Shown in pieces: positions 18,243 to 27,912 of a DNA stretch of 44,251 bases (position 1 is its first letter; each line of letters begins with the position of its first letter). The DNA is taken from the NCBI GenBank assembly GCA_022822125.1, contig JAJECF010000157.1, positions 1-44,251 of the forward strand, in the 5' to 3' direction. A program made the translations under genes and the position numbers. Below the pieces are notes generated by a model that saw only the letters and a program-made list of their open reading frames with translations, did no database searches and was not told where the DNA came from. Origin of the DNA: Alphaproteobacteria bacterium (GTDB lineage: Bacteria; Pseudomonadota; Alphaproteobacteria; Bin95).

Positions 18243-18349
18243 GGAACGACGCTCCCCGCAAGCGGACGGACGGCACATAACCCGGCGGTCGCTAGGCTTC
18301 AGCCTATTGTGCGTCCGGAAACCGCGCAATTGCGACAAGCGGGCCGTGC

Positions 18350-18379
18350 TTGACAGCCCTGCGCGGCCACTCCTGTAAT
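18350..18379 (+). promoter_or_regulatory. Sigma-70-type promoter for the ABC importer operon
   Basis: TTGACA at 18350-18355 and TGTAAT at 18374-18379, separated by 18 bases, lie about 50 bases upstream of the binding-protein start. The -35 box is a perfect consensus match and the -10 box is close. This is the best promoter-like sequence I see in the window. It sits in the divergent region shared with soxB. Confidence 0.6.
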
Positions 18380-18427
18380 GTCCGGCAGCGTTCGCAGAAC
18401 GCCGGACAACACAAAGGGAGGAGTCCG

Positions 18428-20059
18428 ATGCTTCGTCGAAGCCGTATTCTCGGAGGTCTGGCCGCGTCAGTGCTGGCCGCGTTTTCCGTCGCTCATGCGG
18501 CGGATCAGGAGGGCACGCTGGTCGTGGCGCTCGAAACGCTGGGCGGCCAGACCATGGACCCGATCCTGGAAGACCGGGCGCCGCACGCCCATTACCAGGC
18601 GCCGATTTTCGATGCGCTGATCGGGTTCAACTACGAGCAGGGCGGCCTCGGCCCCGGCGTGACCGAGAAATGGGAGCTGGCGGAAGACGGGCTCAGCTGG
18701 GTCTTCCACCTCCAGAAGGGCCTCACATGGCATAATGGCGACCCGCTCACCGCGCATGATGTGAAGTTCAGCCTTGAGCGGACGATGTCGGAAGAGTCGC
18801 TCTCGTCGCGGGCTGCAGCGCTGCGCCGGAACGTGAAGAGCATTGAGGTCATCGACGACCATACGGTCCGCGTTTACACCAAGGGCGTCCAGGTCCACTT
18901 CCCGGCCGGCCTCAGCCGGGCCGTGTTCCAGGAAGGGCAGTTGATGCCCAAGAAATATATCGAGGAGGCCGGCGTCGAGAAATTCCGGGAGGAGCCTGTC
19001 GGCAGCGGCCCGTGGAAGTTCGTCGAGAGCGTGCCGGGCGATTATGTCGAATTCGAGGCCGTCGAGGGCCCGCACTGGCGCGGCACGCCGAACTTCAAGC
19101 GCCTGCGCATTCTACTGGTGCCCGAAGAGAGCACCCGCGTCGCCATGGTGCGCACGGGCGAGGCGGCAATCGCCTCCATCAGCCCCGAATCGATCCGCGA
19201 GGTCGAGGCCGCGAACCTCAAGCTCATCAGCGTCCCGGCGACGATGCAGGCCATCTACCAGTTCTGGGGCACCTACAAGGAGTCCCAGAAGGACTCGCCG
19301 CTGGCCGACGCGCGAGTGCGCGAGGCGCTGTCGCTCGCCATCGACCGCCAGCAGATCATCGACCATGTGATGTACGGACAGGCGCGCTGGCCGATGCCGT
19401 TCGCCACCTTCCCCTATGCGGTCGATACGGATATCGAGAAGTGGCAGGCTTGGGGCCGCGAGGCGCTGCGCTACGACCCCGAACGCGCGAAGGAGCTTCT
19501 TGCCGAGGCAGGGTATCCCGACGGGTTCGACATGAAGTTCGCCAATACCGCCCTGCCGGGCACGCCCTACATGACGCAGATCGGCATCGCCGTGGCCGAC
19601 TTCTGGCAGAAGATCGGCGTCAATGTGGACATCAAGCACTATGAATGGGGCGCCTTCCGGCTGCTCTACCGTGGCGATCAGAAGGCGCTTACCGGCGCGG
19701 CCTCGATGTTCCGCACCGCCGGGCGCCCCGTCGCGGTGGCCCGCTATTCGGGCGGGTTCACTAGTGGCAGCGGCCACCATCTGTTCGGCGAAGAGGGCGA
19801 TTGCAATGACTTCTGCCAGGCCTACGACAAGCTGCATCAGGAGGTCGTGACCGCGCAGGACGCCGAAGAGCGCGCCCGGAAAACCGACGAGATGATGACC
19901 GTGGTGGCGGACTCGTGGATCGCTGTGCCGATCATCGAGGGCATGGGCTACTGGGCGGTCAACCCCGAGAAGGTCGGCGCCTTCAAGCCGATTCCCGGCC
20001 GCCACGAGTTCGGAGACGTGTTCGAGCGGATGCCGAGGCCAGAGCAAAAGCCCTGGTAA
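18428..20059 (+). CDS. ABC transporter substrate-binding protein, family 5
   Basis: 543-residue periplasmic binding protein of the dipeptide/oligopeptide/nickel class. A signal peptide ([10 protein letters not shown], then [14 protein letters not shown], cleavage before ADQEG) precedes the mature protein. Typical SBP_bac_5 segments follow: [35 protein letters not shown] and [19 protein letters not shown] precedes the ATG at 18428. It heads an operon of two permeases and two ATPases. The ligand is not predictable; family members bind peptides, opines, sugars or metals. Position opposite sarcosine oxidase suggests an N-containing organic substrate, which is inference. Confidence 0.92.
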   Translation: MLRRSRILGGLAASVLAAFSVAHAADQEGTLVVALETLGGQTMDPILEDRAPHAHYQAPIFDALIGFNYEQGGLGPGVTEKWELAEDGLSWVFHLQKGLTWHNGDPLTAHDVKFSLERTMSEESLSSRAAALRRNVKSIEVIDDHTVRVYTKGVQVHFPAGLSRAVFQEGQLMPKKYIEEAGVEKFREEPVGSGPWKFVESVPGDYVEFEAVEGPHWRGTPNFKRLRILLVPEESTRVAMVRTGEAAIASISPESIREVEAANLKLISVPATMQAIYQFWGTYKESQKDSPLADARVREALSLAIDRQQIIDHVMYGQARWPMPFATFPYAVDTDIEKWQAWGREALRYDPERAKELLAEAGYPDGFDMKFANTALPGTPYMTQIGIAVADFWQKIGVNVDIKHYEWGAFRLLYRGDQKALTGAASMFRTAGRPVAVARYSGGFTSGSGHHLFGEEGDCNDFCQAYDKLHQEVVTAQDAEERARKTDEMMTVVADSWIAVPIIEGMGYWAVNPEKVGAFKPIPGRHEFGDVFERMPRPEQKPW

Positions 20060-20079
20060 CCCAGAGGTTCGAACGATGA

Positions 20080-20113
20080 CCGGTTCCCGGCTCCGGCCGG
20101 GAACCGGCGTTTT
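20080..20113 (+). terminator. Strong hairpin with T-run between binding protein and permease genes
   Basis: CCGGTTCCCGG (20080-20090) pairs perfectly with CCGGGAACCGG (20097-20107) around a 6-base loop, followed by CG and four T residues. This resembles an intrinsic terminator or attenuator. It follows the binding-protein stop by about 20 bases, so it probably makes binding-protein mRNA more abundant than permease mRNA, or protects its 3' end. Confidence 0.65.
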
Positions 20114-20148
20114 CCTGCCGGGCCGGATGCGCCGAGCGGGGTAGCCCC

Positions 20149-21066
20149 ATGCAGCGTTACATCCTGCAGCGCCTTGTCCAGGGCGTGATCCTGCTCGTGG
20201 TGGTGACGTCCATCGTCTTCTTCATCGGGCGTATGACCGGCAATCCGGTCGACATGATGCTGCCGGAGGATGCGACCGAGGAAGACCGGCAGGACATGAT
20301 CAAACGCCTCAAGCTCGAGGGGACGATCATGGACCAGTTCGGCGTCTTCATCGTCGATGCGGTCCAGGGCGACCTCGGAACCTCGATCCGCTACCGCCAG
20401 CCGGCGACCGACATCTTTTTCTCGCGCCTGCCGAACACGCTGGCGATGATCCCGCCGGCGATGATCCTGGCTATCGCGATGGCGATACCGCTGGGCATCC
20501 TTTCGGCCCTGCGCCGGGGCGGCATCATCGACCGATTATCCGCCACCATTGCGGTGCTGGGCATATCCACGCCCAATTTCTGGCTCGGCATCGTGCTGAT
20601 CTACCTGTTCAGCGTGACCTGGGGGTTGCTGCCGTCCAGCCGGATGGGCGGGCCGCTCCACTACATCATGCCGACGATCACGCTCGGGACCTTCCTGGTC
20701 GCAGGCTTCATGAGGCTGATCCGCTCCAGCATGCTGGAAACACTGGACAGCGAATTCGTGAAGCTCGCCCGGATCAAGGGCGTGAGCGAAACCGCAATCG
20801 TGTGGAAGCACTGTCTGCGCAATGCGCTCATACCTGTGCTCAGCCTCTGGGGGGTGTTCATGGGCGGGCTGGTGACGGGCGCTATCGTAACGGAGACCGT
20901 GTTCGCCTGGCCGGGCATCGGGCGGCTGACCTATGAGGCGGTCATCTTCCGGGACTACCCGCTGCTCCAGGCTGTCATCATCATGGATGCGATCTTCATC
21001 CTGTTCATCAACCTGCTGGTCGACATTCTCTACGCCTATGTCGATCCCAGAATCCGGTTCGAGTAG
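20149..21066 (+). CDS. ABC transporter permease, DppB/OppB type
   Basis: 305-residue inner-membrane protein with about six hydrophobic spans. It begins MQRYILQRLVQGVILLVVV as in DppB. The GDLGTSIRYRQP periplasmic segment, the cytoplasmic coupling loop around LARIKGVSETAIVWKHCLRNA (the EAA-like motif) and the C-terminal VDILYAYVDPRIRFE are all family signatures. It pairs with the next gene to form the channel. It is separated from the binding-protein gene by the hairpin at 20080-20113 and lies 9 bases before the second permease. Confidence 0.94.
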   Translation: MQRYILQRLVQGVILLVVVTSIVFFIGRMTGNPVDMMLPEDATEEDRQDMIKRLKLEGTIMDQFGVFIVDAVQGDLGTSIRYRQPATDIFFSRLPNTLAMIPPAMILAIAMAIPLGILSALRRGGIIDRLSATIAVLGISTPNFWLGIVLIYLFSVTWGLLPSSRMGGPLHYIMPTITLGTFLVAGFMRLIRSSMLETLDSEFVKLARIKGVSETAIVWKHCLRNALIPVLSLWGVFMGGLVTGAIVTETVFAWPGIGRLTYEAVIFRDYPLLQAVIIMDAIFILFINLLVDILYAYVDPRIRFE

Positions 21067-21075
21067 GGCCAGACG

Positions 21076-21900
21076 ATGCGGCGGCTTCCTCTCGCATCCT
21101 TCGCAATCATCAGCGCGATGGTCTTCGTCGCCGTGTTCGCGCCCTGGCTCACGCCCCACTCGCCCATCGACCAGTCGCTTCCGAACAAGCTGCTGCCGCC
21201 TTTCTGGGAGGAAGGCGGTTCGAGCGAATATCTGCTCGGCACCGACATTTTCGGCCGCGACCTGCTGACCCGGCTGTTCTACGGAGCGCGCGTCAGCCTC
21301 ATCGTGACAGCGCTGGCGCTCACGGTCGGCGGCGGCGTCGGCCTCGTGCTTGGCATCGTCTCCGGCTATGTGGGCGGCAAGCTGGACGCGTTCCTGATGC
21401 GCGTCGTGGACGCCGCCTTCGCCTTCCCGACCATCCTGTTCGCGCTGCTGCTGGCGGTGACCATGGGCCAGGGCATGGACACGCTGGTGATTGCGCTCAG
21501 CCTATTCCTCTGGGCGGGCTTCGCGCGGGTCATCCGGGGCGAGGTTCTGGCGATCAAGCAACGCGACTTCGTGGCGCTGGCGCGGGTCCATGGCAGTTCG
21601 CCGGCGCGGATCATGTTCGTCCACATCCTGCCTAACGTGCTCAACACTTTCATGGTGCTGCTGACGCTCAATGTCGGCGTCATCATCGTGGCGGAAGCGT
21701 CACTCAGCTTCCTCGGCGCGGGCGTGCCGCCGCCGACGCCGTCCTGGGGCCTCATGGTGGCCGAGGGCCGGGGCAAGATCACCAGCGCCTGGTGGCTGTC
21801 GCTCATTCCGGGAATCGCCATCACGCTCGTCGTGCTTTCCTTCAACCTGTTCGGCGACTGGCTGCGCGACCGGCTCGACCCGAAACTGCGGCAGCTCTAG
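21076..21900 (+). CDS. ABC transporter permease, DppC/OppC type
   Basis: 274-residue permease with an N-terminal span (FAIISAMVFVAVFAPWL). It then has the LLGTDIFGRDLLTRLFYGAR segment characteristic of DppC and the EAA-like loop LARVHGSSPARIMFVHILPN. The C-terminus, NLFGDWLRDRLDPKLRQL, is typical of the family. The ATP-binding genes follow after 3 bases. Confidence 0.94.
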   Translation: MRRLPLASFAIISAMVFVAVFAPWLTPHSPIDQSLPNKLLPPFWEEGGSSEYLLGTDIFGRDLLTRLFYGARVSLIVTALALTVGGGVGLVLGIVSGYVGGKLDAFLMRVVDAAFAFPTILFALLLAVTMGQGMDTLVIALSLFLWAGFARVIRGEVLAIKQRDFVALARVHGSSPARIMFVHILPNVLNTFMVLLTLNVGVIIVAEASLSFLGAGVPPPTPSWGLMVAEGRGKITSAWWLSLIPGIAITLVVLSFNLFGDWLRDRLDPKLRQL

Positions 21901-21903
21901 CCG

Positions 21904-22890
21904 GTGACAGAGGATCAGATGGACAGCGCCCCGGTTCTCGAAGTCCGGAACCTGCATACGCACTTCTTCCTGAGGCGCGGCGTGGTCAAGGCCGTGGACG
22001 GCGTTACCTTCTCGCTCAGGCGCGGAGAGGTGCTCGGCCTCGTCGGCGAGTCGGGCTGCGGCAAGAGCCTGACCGCACTCTCCATCCTGCGCCTGCTGCC
22101 CCAGGCGGCGGCGCGGACGATCGAAGGCAGCGTTCTTCTCGATGGCGAGGACCTGCTCGCCAAATCCCCGGGCGAGATGCGGGAGGTGCGCGGGCAGCGC
22201 ATCGCCATGATCCTGCAAGACCCGCAGACGTCCCTCAATCCGGTGTTCAGCATCGGCAACCAACTGCACGAGGCGCTGGCCAGGCGGCCCGACGGCAGCG
22301 GCCGCTCGCTGAAGGAGAGGGCCGTCGATGTCCTGCGCCGGGTGCGTCTGGCGGCTCCCGAACAGCGTGTCGGGCAGTATCCGCACGAGCTGAGCGGCGG
22401 CATGAAGCAGCGCGTCGTCGGCGCCATCGCGATCAGTTGCGCGCCCGAGGTGATGATCGCCGACGAACCGACAACAGCGCTCGATGTCACCATCCAGCTC
22501 CAATATCTCGACCTGCTCAAGGAGCTCCAGACGTCGCTCGACATGGGCATCCTGTTCATCACCCACGATTTCGGCGTCGTGGCCCGGATGTGCGACCGGG
22601 TTGCGGTGATGTATGCCGGCCGCATTGTGGAAACGGGCCCGGTGCGGGAGATCTTCGACAACCCCGTTCACCCCTACACCCAGGCCCTGATCGCCTCGGT
22701 GCCGAAGCTGCGGCGCAAGACGGGCCGGCTGCGCGCGATCGAGGGCCAGCCGCCGGCTCTCTCGGAGCTGCCCGCAGGCTGCCGGTTCGCGGACCGCTGC
22801 CCCCATGTCGAACCGCGCTGCATCGAGCAATATCCGGAGGCCGTCAGCGTCGGCGAAAGCCATTCGGCCAGCTGCTGGCTGGCGGCATGA
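21904..22890 (+). CDS. ABC transporter ATP-binding protein, DppD/OppD type
   Basis: 328-residue ATPase. Walker A is GESGCGKS, the signature is LSGGMKQRV, and Walker B is VMIADEPTTALD. The C-terminal oligopeptide-transporter extension is present (CRFADRCPHVEPRC, cysteine-rich). The start could be the GTG at 21904 or the ATG at 21919; the latter has AGAGGA just upstream but with short spacing, and I list the longer form. It ends in an ATGA overlap with the second ATPase gene. Confidence 0.94.
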   Translation: MTEDQMDSAPVLEVRNLHTHFFLRRGVVKAVDGVTFSLRRGEVLGLVGESGCGKSLTALSILRLLPQAAARTIEGSVLLDGEDLLAKSPGEMREVRGQRIAMILQDPQTSLNPVFSIGNQLHEALARRPDGSGRSLKERAVDVLRRVRLAAPEQRVGQYPHELSGGMKQRVVGAIAISCAPEVMIADEPTTALDVTIQLQYLDLLKELQTSLDMGILFITHDFGVVARMCDRVAVMYAGRIVETGPVREIFDNPVHPYTQALIASVPKLRRKTGRLRAIEGQPPALSELPAGCRFADRCPHVEPRCIEQYPEAVSVGESHSASCWLAA

Positions 22891-23861
22891 GCGCCGCGCC
22901 GATCCTGGAGGTTCACGGCCTCACCAAGCACTATCCCGTGCGCAAGGGCATCCTGTTTTCGCGGGAGGTCGGCCGGGTCCGGGCGGTCGATGGCATCGAT
23001 TTCTCCATTGGGGAGGGCGAAACCCTGGGCCTTGTCGGCGAGTCCGGCTGCGGCAAGACGACGACCTCGAGGCTGGTGCTCGGCCTCGAGGCCCCGACGG
23101 CCGGCGATGTGCTTCTCGAAGGCCAGTCCTGGCAAGGCCTGTCGGGCCAGGACAAGCAGGACTACCACGCCAAGGTGCAGGCGGTGTTCCAGGACCCGTG
23201 GTCGTCGCTCAACCCGCGAATGCATGTCGGCGAGATCGTCGGGGAATCCCTCAGGATCGCGAAATGGGGCACGCGCGCCGAAATCGACGAGCGCGTGGCG
23301 GCGCTGCTGGTCGAGGTCGGGCTGCGTCCGGAACATGCGCGCCAGTATCCGCACGAGTTCAGCGGCGGCCAGCGCCAGCGCATCGCGCTCGCAAGCGCGC
23401 TCGCCATCGAACCCAGATTGATCGTGCTGGACGAGCCGGTCTCGGCGCTCGACGTGTCGATCCGCGCCCAGATGATGAACCTGCTGAAGGATGTCCAGGA
23501 ACAGGACAATGTCGCCTACCTGCTGGTCGCCCACGACCTCGCCACGGTGCGCCACATGTCCGAGTGGACAGCGGTCATGTATCTCGGCCAGATCGTGGAA
23601 TACGCGCCCACCGAGTCGCTGTTCGAGCAGGTGCGCCATCCCTACACGAAAGCCCTCTTCTCCGCCGTGCTCCCGGACCATCCGGACCGGCAGGAGGAGG
23701 GCATTGTGCTCACCGGCGAGGTGCCCTCCCCGCTCGACCCGCCGGGCGGCTGCCGGTTCCACACGCGCTGCCCGTTCGCTATGGATATCTGCTCGCAGGT
23801 CGCGCCGGCGTTGACGGAGTCCGATTCGGGCCATCTGGCGGCCTGCCATCTCGAGGAGTAA
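22887..23861 (+). CDS. ABC transporter ATP-binding protein, DppF/OppF type
   Basis: 324-residue ATPase, partner of the preceding gene. Walker A is GESGCGKTT, the signature FSGGQRQRI, Walker [13 protein letters not shown]; the C-terminal [14 protein letters not shown] extension is intact. [13 protein letters not shown] is typical of DppF. The ATG at 22887 overlaps the upstream TGA, so the two ATPases are probably made in equal amounts. This completes a five-gene importer. Confidence 0.95.
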   Translation: MSAAPILEVHGLTKHYPVRKGILFSREVGRVRAVDGIDFSIGEGETLGLVGESGCGKTTTSRLVLGLEAPTAGDVLLEGQSWQGLSGQDKQDYHAKVQAVFQDPWSSLNPRMHVGEIVGESLRIAKWGTRAEIDERVAALLVEVGLRPEHARQYPHEFSGGQRQRIALASALAIEPRLIVLDEPVSALDVSIRAQMMNLLKDVQEQDNVAYLLVAHDLATVRHMSEWTAVMYLGQIVEYAPTESLFEQVRHPYTKALFSAVLPDHPDRQEEGIVLTGEVPSPLDPPGGCRFHTRCPFAMDICSQVAPALTESDSGHLAACHLEE

Positions 23862-23911
23862 ACAGGGGGCGGTTGTCTTCCGGCCGCTCCACAGCATTGC
23901 GAGGCTAAGTC

Positions 23912-24724
23912 ATGGCGTTTGTCGAAACGGAAATCCACGGCCAGACCATGGTCGTCCGGCTCAACCGGCCGGAGCGCTTGAATGCGCTCAGCACGGTGAT
24001 CCGCCAGGGCATGGCGGAGGCGTTCTCGGAGTTCCGCGACAATGACGGTCTCGAAGTCGCAATCCTTACCGGGACCGGCAGGGGCTTCTGCGCCGGGGAG
24101 GACATGAAGGAATCCGTCGAGCGCGGCGGCGTCGGTTCGCCGGATGACGACCTCGACGACCCCTTCGCCGACGGGACGCTGCAAAAGCCGGTCATTGCCG
24201 CCGTCAACGGCTTCGCGATGGGCGGCGGCTTCATGCTGGTCGAGCGCACCGATCTGCGCGTCGCGGTCAAGGGCGCGCTGTTCGAGATATCGGAGGCGAA
24301 GCGCTGGCTGCTCGGCGGCTACAATCACGGCTTCATCGCTAATTTGCCCTATCCGGTGGCGATGGAGATGGCCTTCGGGTTCCGCTTCACGGCCGAGCGC
24401 TTTCACGAGCTCGGTTTCGTCAACAGGCTGGTCGAACCGGACGAGTTGATGCCGACCGCAATGGAGATGGCCGACCATTTGCTCAGCCTGCCGCCGGCTT
24501 CGCGCGTCAACACGCTTTACATGATGCGCCAGATGCGCCCGAAGGTATCGCCGCCGCAGGAGCGTCTGGCCGCGGCGCTGCACGAGCATGGCTGCCTGGA
24601 GGACCGCATGGAATCCCGCCGCGCCTTCGCGGAAAAGCGCAAGCCAGAGTTCAAGGGCTGGGACGACCCGGCCGACCGTTATCGCATGCCGACTCTCGAT
24701 TCCGTGATGGCCGGGGACGACTGA
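23912..24724 (+). CDS. Enoyl-CoA hydratase/isomerase family protein with an altered active site
   Basis: 270-residue crotonase-fold protein. The oxyanion-hole segments are present: GRGFCAGEDMKE (around residues 57-67) and NGFAMGGGFML (99-109). When aligned by eye with mitochondrial enoyl-CoA hydratase, the second catalytic glutamate is kept (Glu128 in ISEAK), but the first is replaced by Met108. Classical hydration uses both, so isomerase, hydrolase or another crotonase reaction is more likely. It lies 50 bases after the importer and just before two CoA-transferases, suggesting CoA-ester catabolism. Confidence 0.88.
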   Translation: MAFVETEIHGQTMVVRLNRPERLNALSTVIRQGMAEAFSEFRDNDGLEVAILTGTGRGFCAGEDMKESVERGGVGSPDDDLDDPFADGTLQKPVIAAVNGFAMGGGFMLVERTDLRVAVKGALFEISEAKRWLLGGYNHGFIANLPYPVAMEMAFGFRFTAERFHELGFVNRLVEPDELMPTAMEMADHLLSLPPASRVNTLYMMRQMRPKVSPPQERLAAALHEHGCLEDRMESRRAFAEKRKPEFKGWDDPADRYRMPTLDSVMAGDD

Positions 24725-24769
24725 ATCCCCCGGCCGCCATAGCGCGAACCCGACGCAAGGAGCTCTTCC

Positions 24770-25981
24770 ATGACCGGTCGCCCGGGCCCGCTTGCGGGCG
24801 TCAAGGCCATCGCCTGCTCGACCGCGCAGGCCGGCACGGTGCCTTACATGCTGATGGCGGACCTGGGCGCCGAGGTCATCAAGATCGAGGTGCCCGGCGC
24901 CGGAGACAGTTCGCGCGTGGCCGGCGAGATCAAGGGCGGCGTCAGCTCCTTCTTCGAAACCAACAATCGCGGCGTGAAGAGCCTGACGCTCAACCTCAAG
25001 TCGGACGAAGGCCGCGCGATCCTGCACAAGCTGGTCGCGGAAGCGGATGTCTTCGGCCAGAATTTCCGGCCGGGCGTCGCCGAGAAGAACGGCTTCGACT
25101 ACGAGACGCTGAAGGCGATCAATCCCGCGCTGGTCTATGTCTCCATATCCGGCTACGGCCAGGAAGGCCCTCATGCGCACCTGCCGGGAACGGACGCCGT
25201 CGGCCAGGCGCTCGGCGGGGTGACGGAAGCCTATGCGGGCCCCGGTGAGTCCATGCGGACCGGCATCGTCTCGGTCGCGGACGAGTCCTGCGCGCTGCTG
25301 GCCTTCGGCGGGCTGCTGGCGGCATTGCATTGCGCGAGGACCACCGGCGTCGGCCAGAAGGTCGAGACCTCGCTGGTGGCGGGCGTCGTGCGCCTCATGG
25401 GCTGGACGCTGACCACGACCATGTGGCGGAACCGCAACCCGATCACCGGCACGCGGATCAACGGCACGCGCGAGCGGCCCGGCATCGCTGCCAGCTTCAA
25501 CGACGCGGACGGGCGCCCGCTCGTTTTCCAGTTGGGCCACCGGGACTGGCAACGCGCCATGAAGGCTCTCGGCTTCTACGAGGTGCTGCAGGAACGCGGC
25601 GCGGACGATCTCGGCCTTGCGCTGGTGTCGGAGGAGAAGAAGACGCTGATCCTCTCCACGCTCGCCGAACTGTTCGCAACCGGCAGCCGCGAGCGCTGGG
25701 TGGAACTGCTGCGCGCCGCCGATATCGTCTCCGCGCCGATCAACACGCTGCTGGAAGCCTCGAACGATCCCGACGTGCTGGCGAACGGCTATGTCGCCGA
25801 GAAGCACTATCCGGAAATCGGCGAGACGCTGAAGGTTCACGGCACGCCGTGGCGGTTCTCGGAAACGCCGGCGCAGATCGGCGTCGCGCCGAAACTCGGC
25901 GAGCACAATGCCGAAATCCTCGGCCGGCTCGGCTATGACGAAGACGCGCTCACAGACCTGCGCGAACGCAAGGTTATCTGA
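24770..25981 (+). CDS. Class III CoA-transferase (CaiB/BaiF family), first copy
   Basis: 403-residue family III CoA-transferase. These move CoA between carboxylic acids through an aspartyl-CoA anhydride. The catalytic aspartate is probably Asp171 in VADESCA, matching Asp169 of formyl-CoA transferase. LMADLGAEVIKIE near the start and the FGQNFRPGVAEKNGFDY segment are family hallmarks. AAGGAG precedes the ATG. Substrate acid unknown; members act on carnitine, oxalate, bile acids, mesaconate and others. Confidence 0.92.
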   Translation: MTGRPGPLAGVKAIACSTAQAGTVPYMLMADLGAEVIKIEVPGAGDSSRVAGEIKGGVSSFFETNNRGVKSLTLNLKSDEGRAILHKLVAEADVFGQNFRPGVAEKNGFDYETLKAINPALVYVSISGYGQEGPHAHLPGTDAVGQALGGVTEAYAGPGESMRTGIVSVADESCALLAFGGLLAALHCARTTGVGQKVETSLVAGVVRLMGWTLTTTMWRNRNPITGTRINGTRERPGIAASFNDADGRPLVFQLGHRDWQRAMKALGFYEVLQERGADDLGLALVSEEKKTLILSTLAELFATGSRERWVELLRAADIVSAPINTLLEASNDPDVLANGYVAEKHYPEIGETLKVHGTPWRFSETPAQIGVAPKLGEHNAEILGRLGYDEDALTDLRERKVI

Positions 25982-26017
25982 GGCCTCGATCCTTCCGCAG
26001 ACATTGGATGGCAATCC

Positions 26018-27214
26018 ATGACCGGTCCGCTTGCCGGCGTCACGGTGCTCGACTTCACGCGCGTGCTCGCCGGCCCCTGGTGTACGCTCGCGCTCGCCGA
26101 TCTCGGCGCCGAGATCATCAAGATCGAGAACCCGAAGGGCGGCGACGACACGCGCCGGTTCGACATTCGCGAGGAACTGGCGGGCGAGAGCGCCTATTTC
26201 GTCTTCGCCAACCGCAACAAGAAGAGCCTCGCGCTCAATATCGCCGCGCCCGAGGGCCGGGACGTCGCCAGGCGGATCGCCGCCCGCGCCGATATCCTGG
26301 TCGAGAACTTCCGGCCGGGCGTGATGGCGCGGCTCGGCCTCGATTTCGAAAGCCTTCGCAACGCCAATCCGGGCCTCGTCTATTGCTCGATCTCCGGTTA
26401 TGGCCATGACAGCCCGCTCAGGGAGGTCGCCGGCTACGACCCGGTGGCGCAGGCCGAGGGCGGCATGATGGCGATCACCGGCGAGGCCGACGGCGGTCCG
26501 CTGCGCACCGGCATTTCCTATGCCGACATATTCAGCGGCTACAACGCGCTGCAGGGCGTGCTCGCCGCGCTCTACCACCGCGAGCGCACCGGCGAGGGCC
26601 AGGCCATCGACATCGCGCTGCTCGACGGCGCCGTCGCCTCGCTCGCCAACCAGGCGCAGGTCACGCTCGTCACCGGCCGGGACACGGGGCGCTACGGCAA
26701 CGACCATCCCTTCCTGGAGCCGTTCGGGCTGGTCGAAACCATTGACGGGCCGCTCTACCTCGTCATCGGCAATGACCGGCAGTGGGAGCGTTTCTGCCGC
26801 GATGTCATCCGGCGCCCCGACCTGCTGGACCACCCGCATTTCCGCGACAACGCCGCCCGCCTCGCCCATCGCGACTCGAACCGCGCGCTGCTCGCGGAGA
26901 TCTTCGCCGCCGACAGCCGCGCCGGCTGGATCGCGAGGTTCCGCGAGGCCGGCGTGCCCGCTGGCGCGGTCCGCAGCATCTCCGAGGCGCTCGCCGCGCC
27001 GGAAGTGCGCGCCCGCGGCATGGTGCAGCCCGTGGACCATCCGAAAGCCGGCCGGTTCGAGGCGGTGGCCTCCCCCGTGCGCCTCTCCGCCACGCCGACC
27101 GCCGCGCCCGTCGCCGCGCCGACGCTCGGCCAGCATACGGACGAGGTGCTGGCCGCCTTCGGCTACGATGCGGAGGAGATCGCCCGCTTCCGCAAGGACG
27201 GCGTTACCGCCTGA
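26018..27214 (+). CDS. Class III CoA-transferase (CaiB/BaiF family), second copy
   Basis: 398-residue paralogue of the preceding gene. Hallmarks are LALADLGAEIIKIENP, VENFRPGVMARLGLDF and the probable catalytic Asp170 in SYADIFSG. It is only moderately similar to the first copy, so the two may use different acids or form a heteromer. The ribosome-binding site is weak. It is followed after 13 bases by the stop of the converging DUF2848 gene, leaving almost no room for terminators. Confidence 0.92.
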   Translation: MTGPLAGVTVLDFTRVLAGPWCTLALADLGAEIIKIENPKGGDDTRRFDIREELAGESAYFVFANRNKKSLALNIAAPEGRDVARRIAARADILVENFRPGVMARLGLDFESLRNANPGLVYCSISGYGHDSPLREVAGYDPVAQAEGGMMAITGEADGGPLRTGISYADIFSGYNALQGVLAALYHRERTGEGQAIDIALLDGAVASLANQAQVTLVTGRDTGRYGNDHPFLEPFGLVETIDGPLYLVIGNDRQWERFCRDVIRRPDLLDHPHFRDNAARLAHRDSNRALLAEIFAADSRAGWIARFREAGVPAGAVRSISEALAAPEVRARGMVQPVDHPKAGRFEAVASPVRLSATPTAAPVAAPTLGQHTDEVLAAFGYDAEEIARFRKDGVTA

Positions 27215-27227
27215 CCCGACGGCACTC

Positions 27228-27899
27228 TCACGACACGATCGGCAGCGTCACCGCCTCGTAGTCGAGCGTGAGCGCGCGCCCCGTTCCGTCGTCGGCGAGG
27301 CGGGCGCTGAACCTTTTGCCGGCGCGCACGCCGCCGATTGCGGGAATCGTGCCGAGGAACATGGCGAATTCCGGTGGCACCGCCTTGTAACCGTGGAAAT
27401 AGTCGGCAATGAGGTCCACGGGCTCGCGCACCGCCGCCATGCCGCCGCGCTGATAGGGCTCGCCGTCCATGTCGCTTTCGAGCCGGAGCGCGTCCCAGCG
27501 CCCGGCGACATCGGCAAAGCGCCAGACATCGCGGCCGAGCGGCTTCGGGCACATCTGCTTGGAGACCGCGACCGACTGCGCCTCGAACGCGCGGTCTGTG
27601 TGGTCGGAGCCGACCGCCACCAGCATGCCGTGCTCGGCCGAGCCGATCAGCACCGCCTCCGCCTCGCCGGAACTGCCCTCGCCCAGCACCTGGATGCGCT
27701 CCGCCTGCGTCGCGAGCGACGCGCCGACGCGGTAGTAGAGCGGCGTCTGCGACGGCGGCGCCACGCCGATGTCCTTCAACTCCTCGATATGCTCCTCCAC
27801 CGCCGCCCGGTCGCGCCCCGACCAGCCGGCGATGACGATGACGGAGACCGGGACCTCTATGTCCCTCGCGCCCTCGGCGTCATGAAGCCGGAATTGCAT
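27228..27899 (-). CDS. DUF2848 family protein
   Basis: 223-residue protein that I recognise as DUF2848, function not established. Conserved-looking segments are GSDHTDRAFE, SKQMCPKPLGRDVWRFADV and RWDALRLESDMDG; the arrangement recalls fumarylacetoacetate-hydrolase-like enzymes, which is inference. No signal peptide or membrane span. GAGGAG precedes the ATG and overlaps the end of cysS, 13 bases upstream, so it is probably cotranscribed with cysS. Confidence 0.78.
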   Translation of the reverse strand: MQFRLHDAEGARDIEVPVSVIVIAGWSGRDRAAVEEHIEELKDIGVAPPSQTPLYYRVGASLATQAERIQVLGEGSSGEAEAVLIGSAEHGMLVAVGSDHTDRAFEAQSVAVSKQMCPKPLGRDVWRFADVAGRWDALRLESDMDGEPYQRGGMAAVREPVDLIADYFHGYKAVPPEFAMFLGTIPAIGGVRAGKRFSARLADDGTGRALTLDYEAVTLPIVS

Positions 27900-27912
27900 T
27901 GCCCGCTCCTCC

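Noticed and set aside
23642..27136. A 1164-codon open frame on the minus strand
   Set aside because: It runs antisense to the ATPase, crotonase and CoA-transferase genes, all of which match known families. Its product is low-complexity Arg/Ala/Gly/His-rich, as expected for a GC-rich shadow frame.
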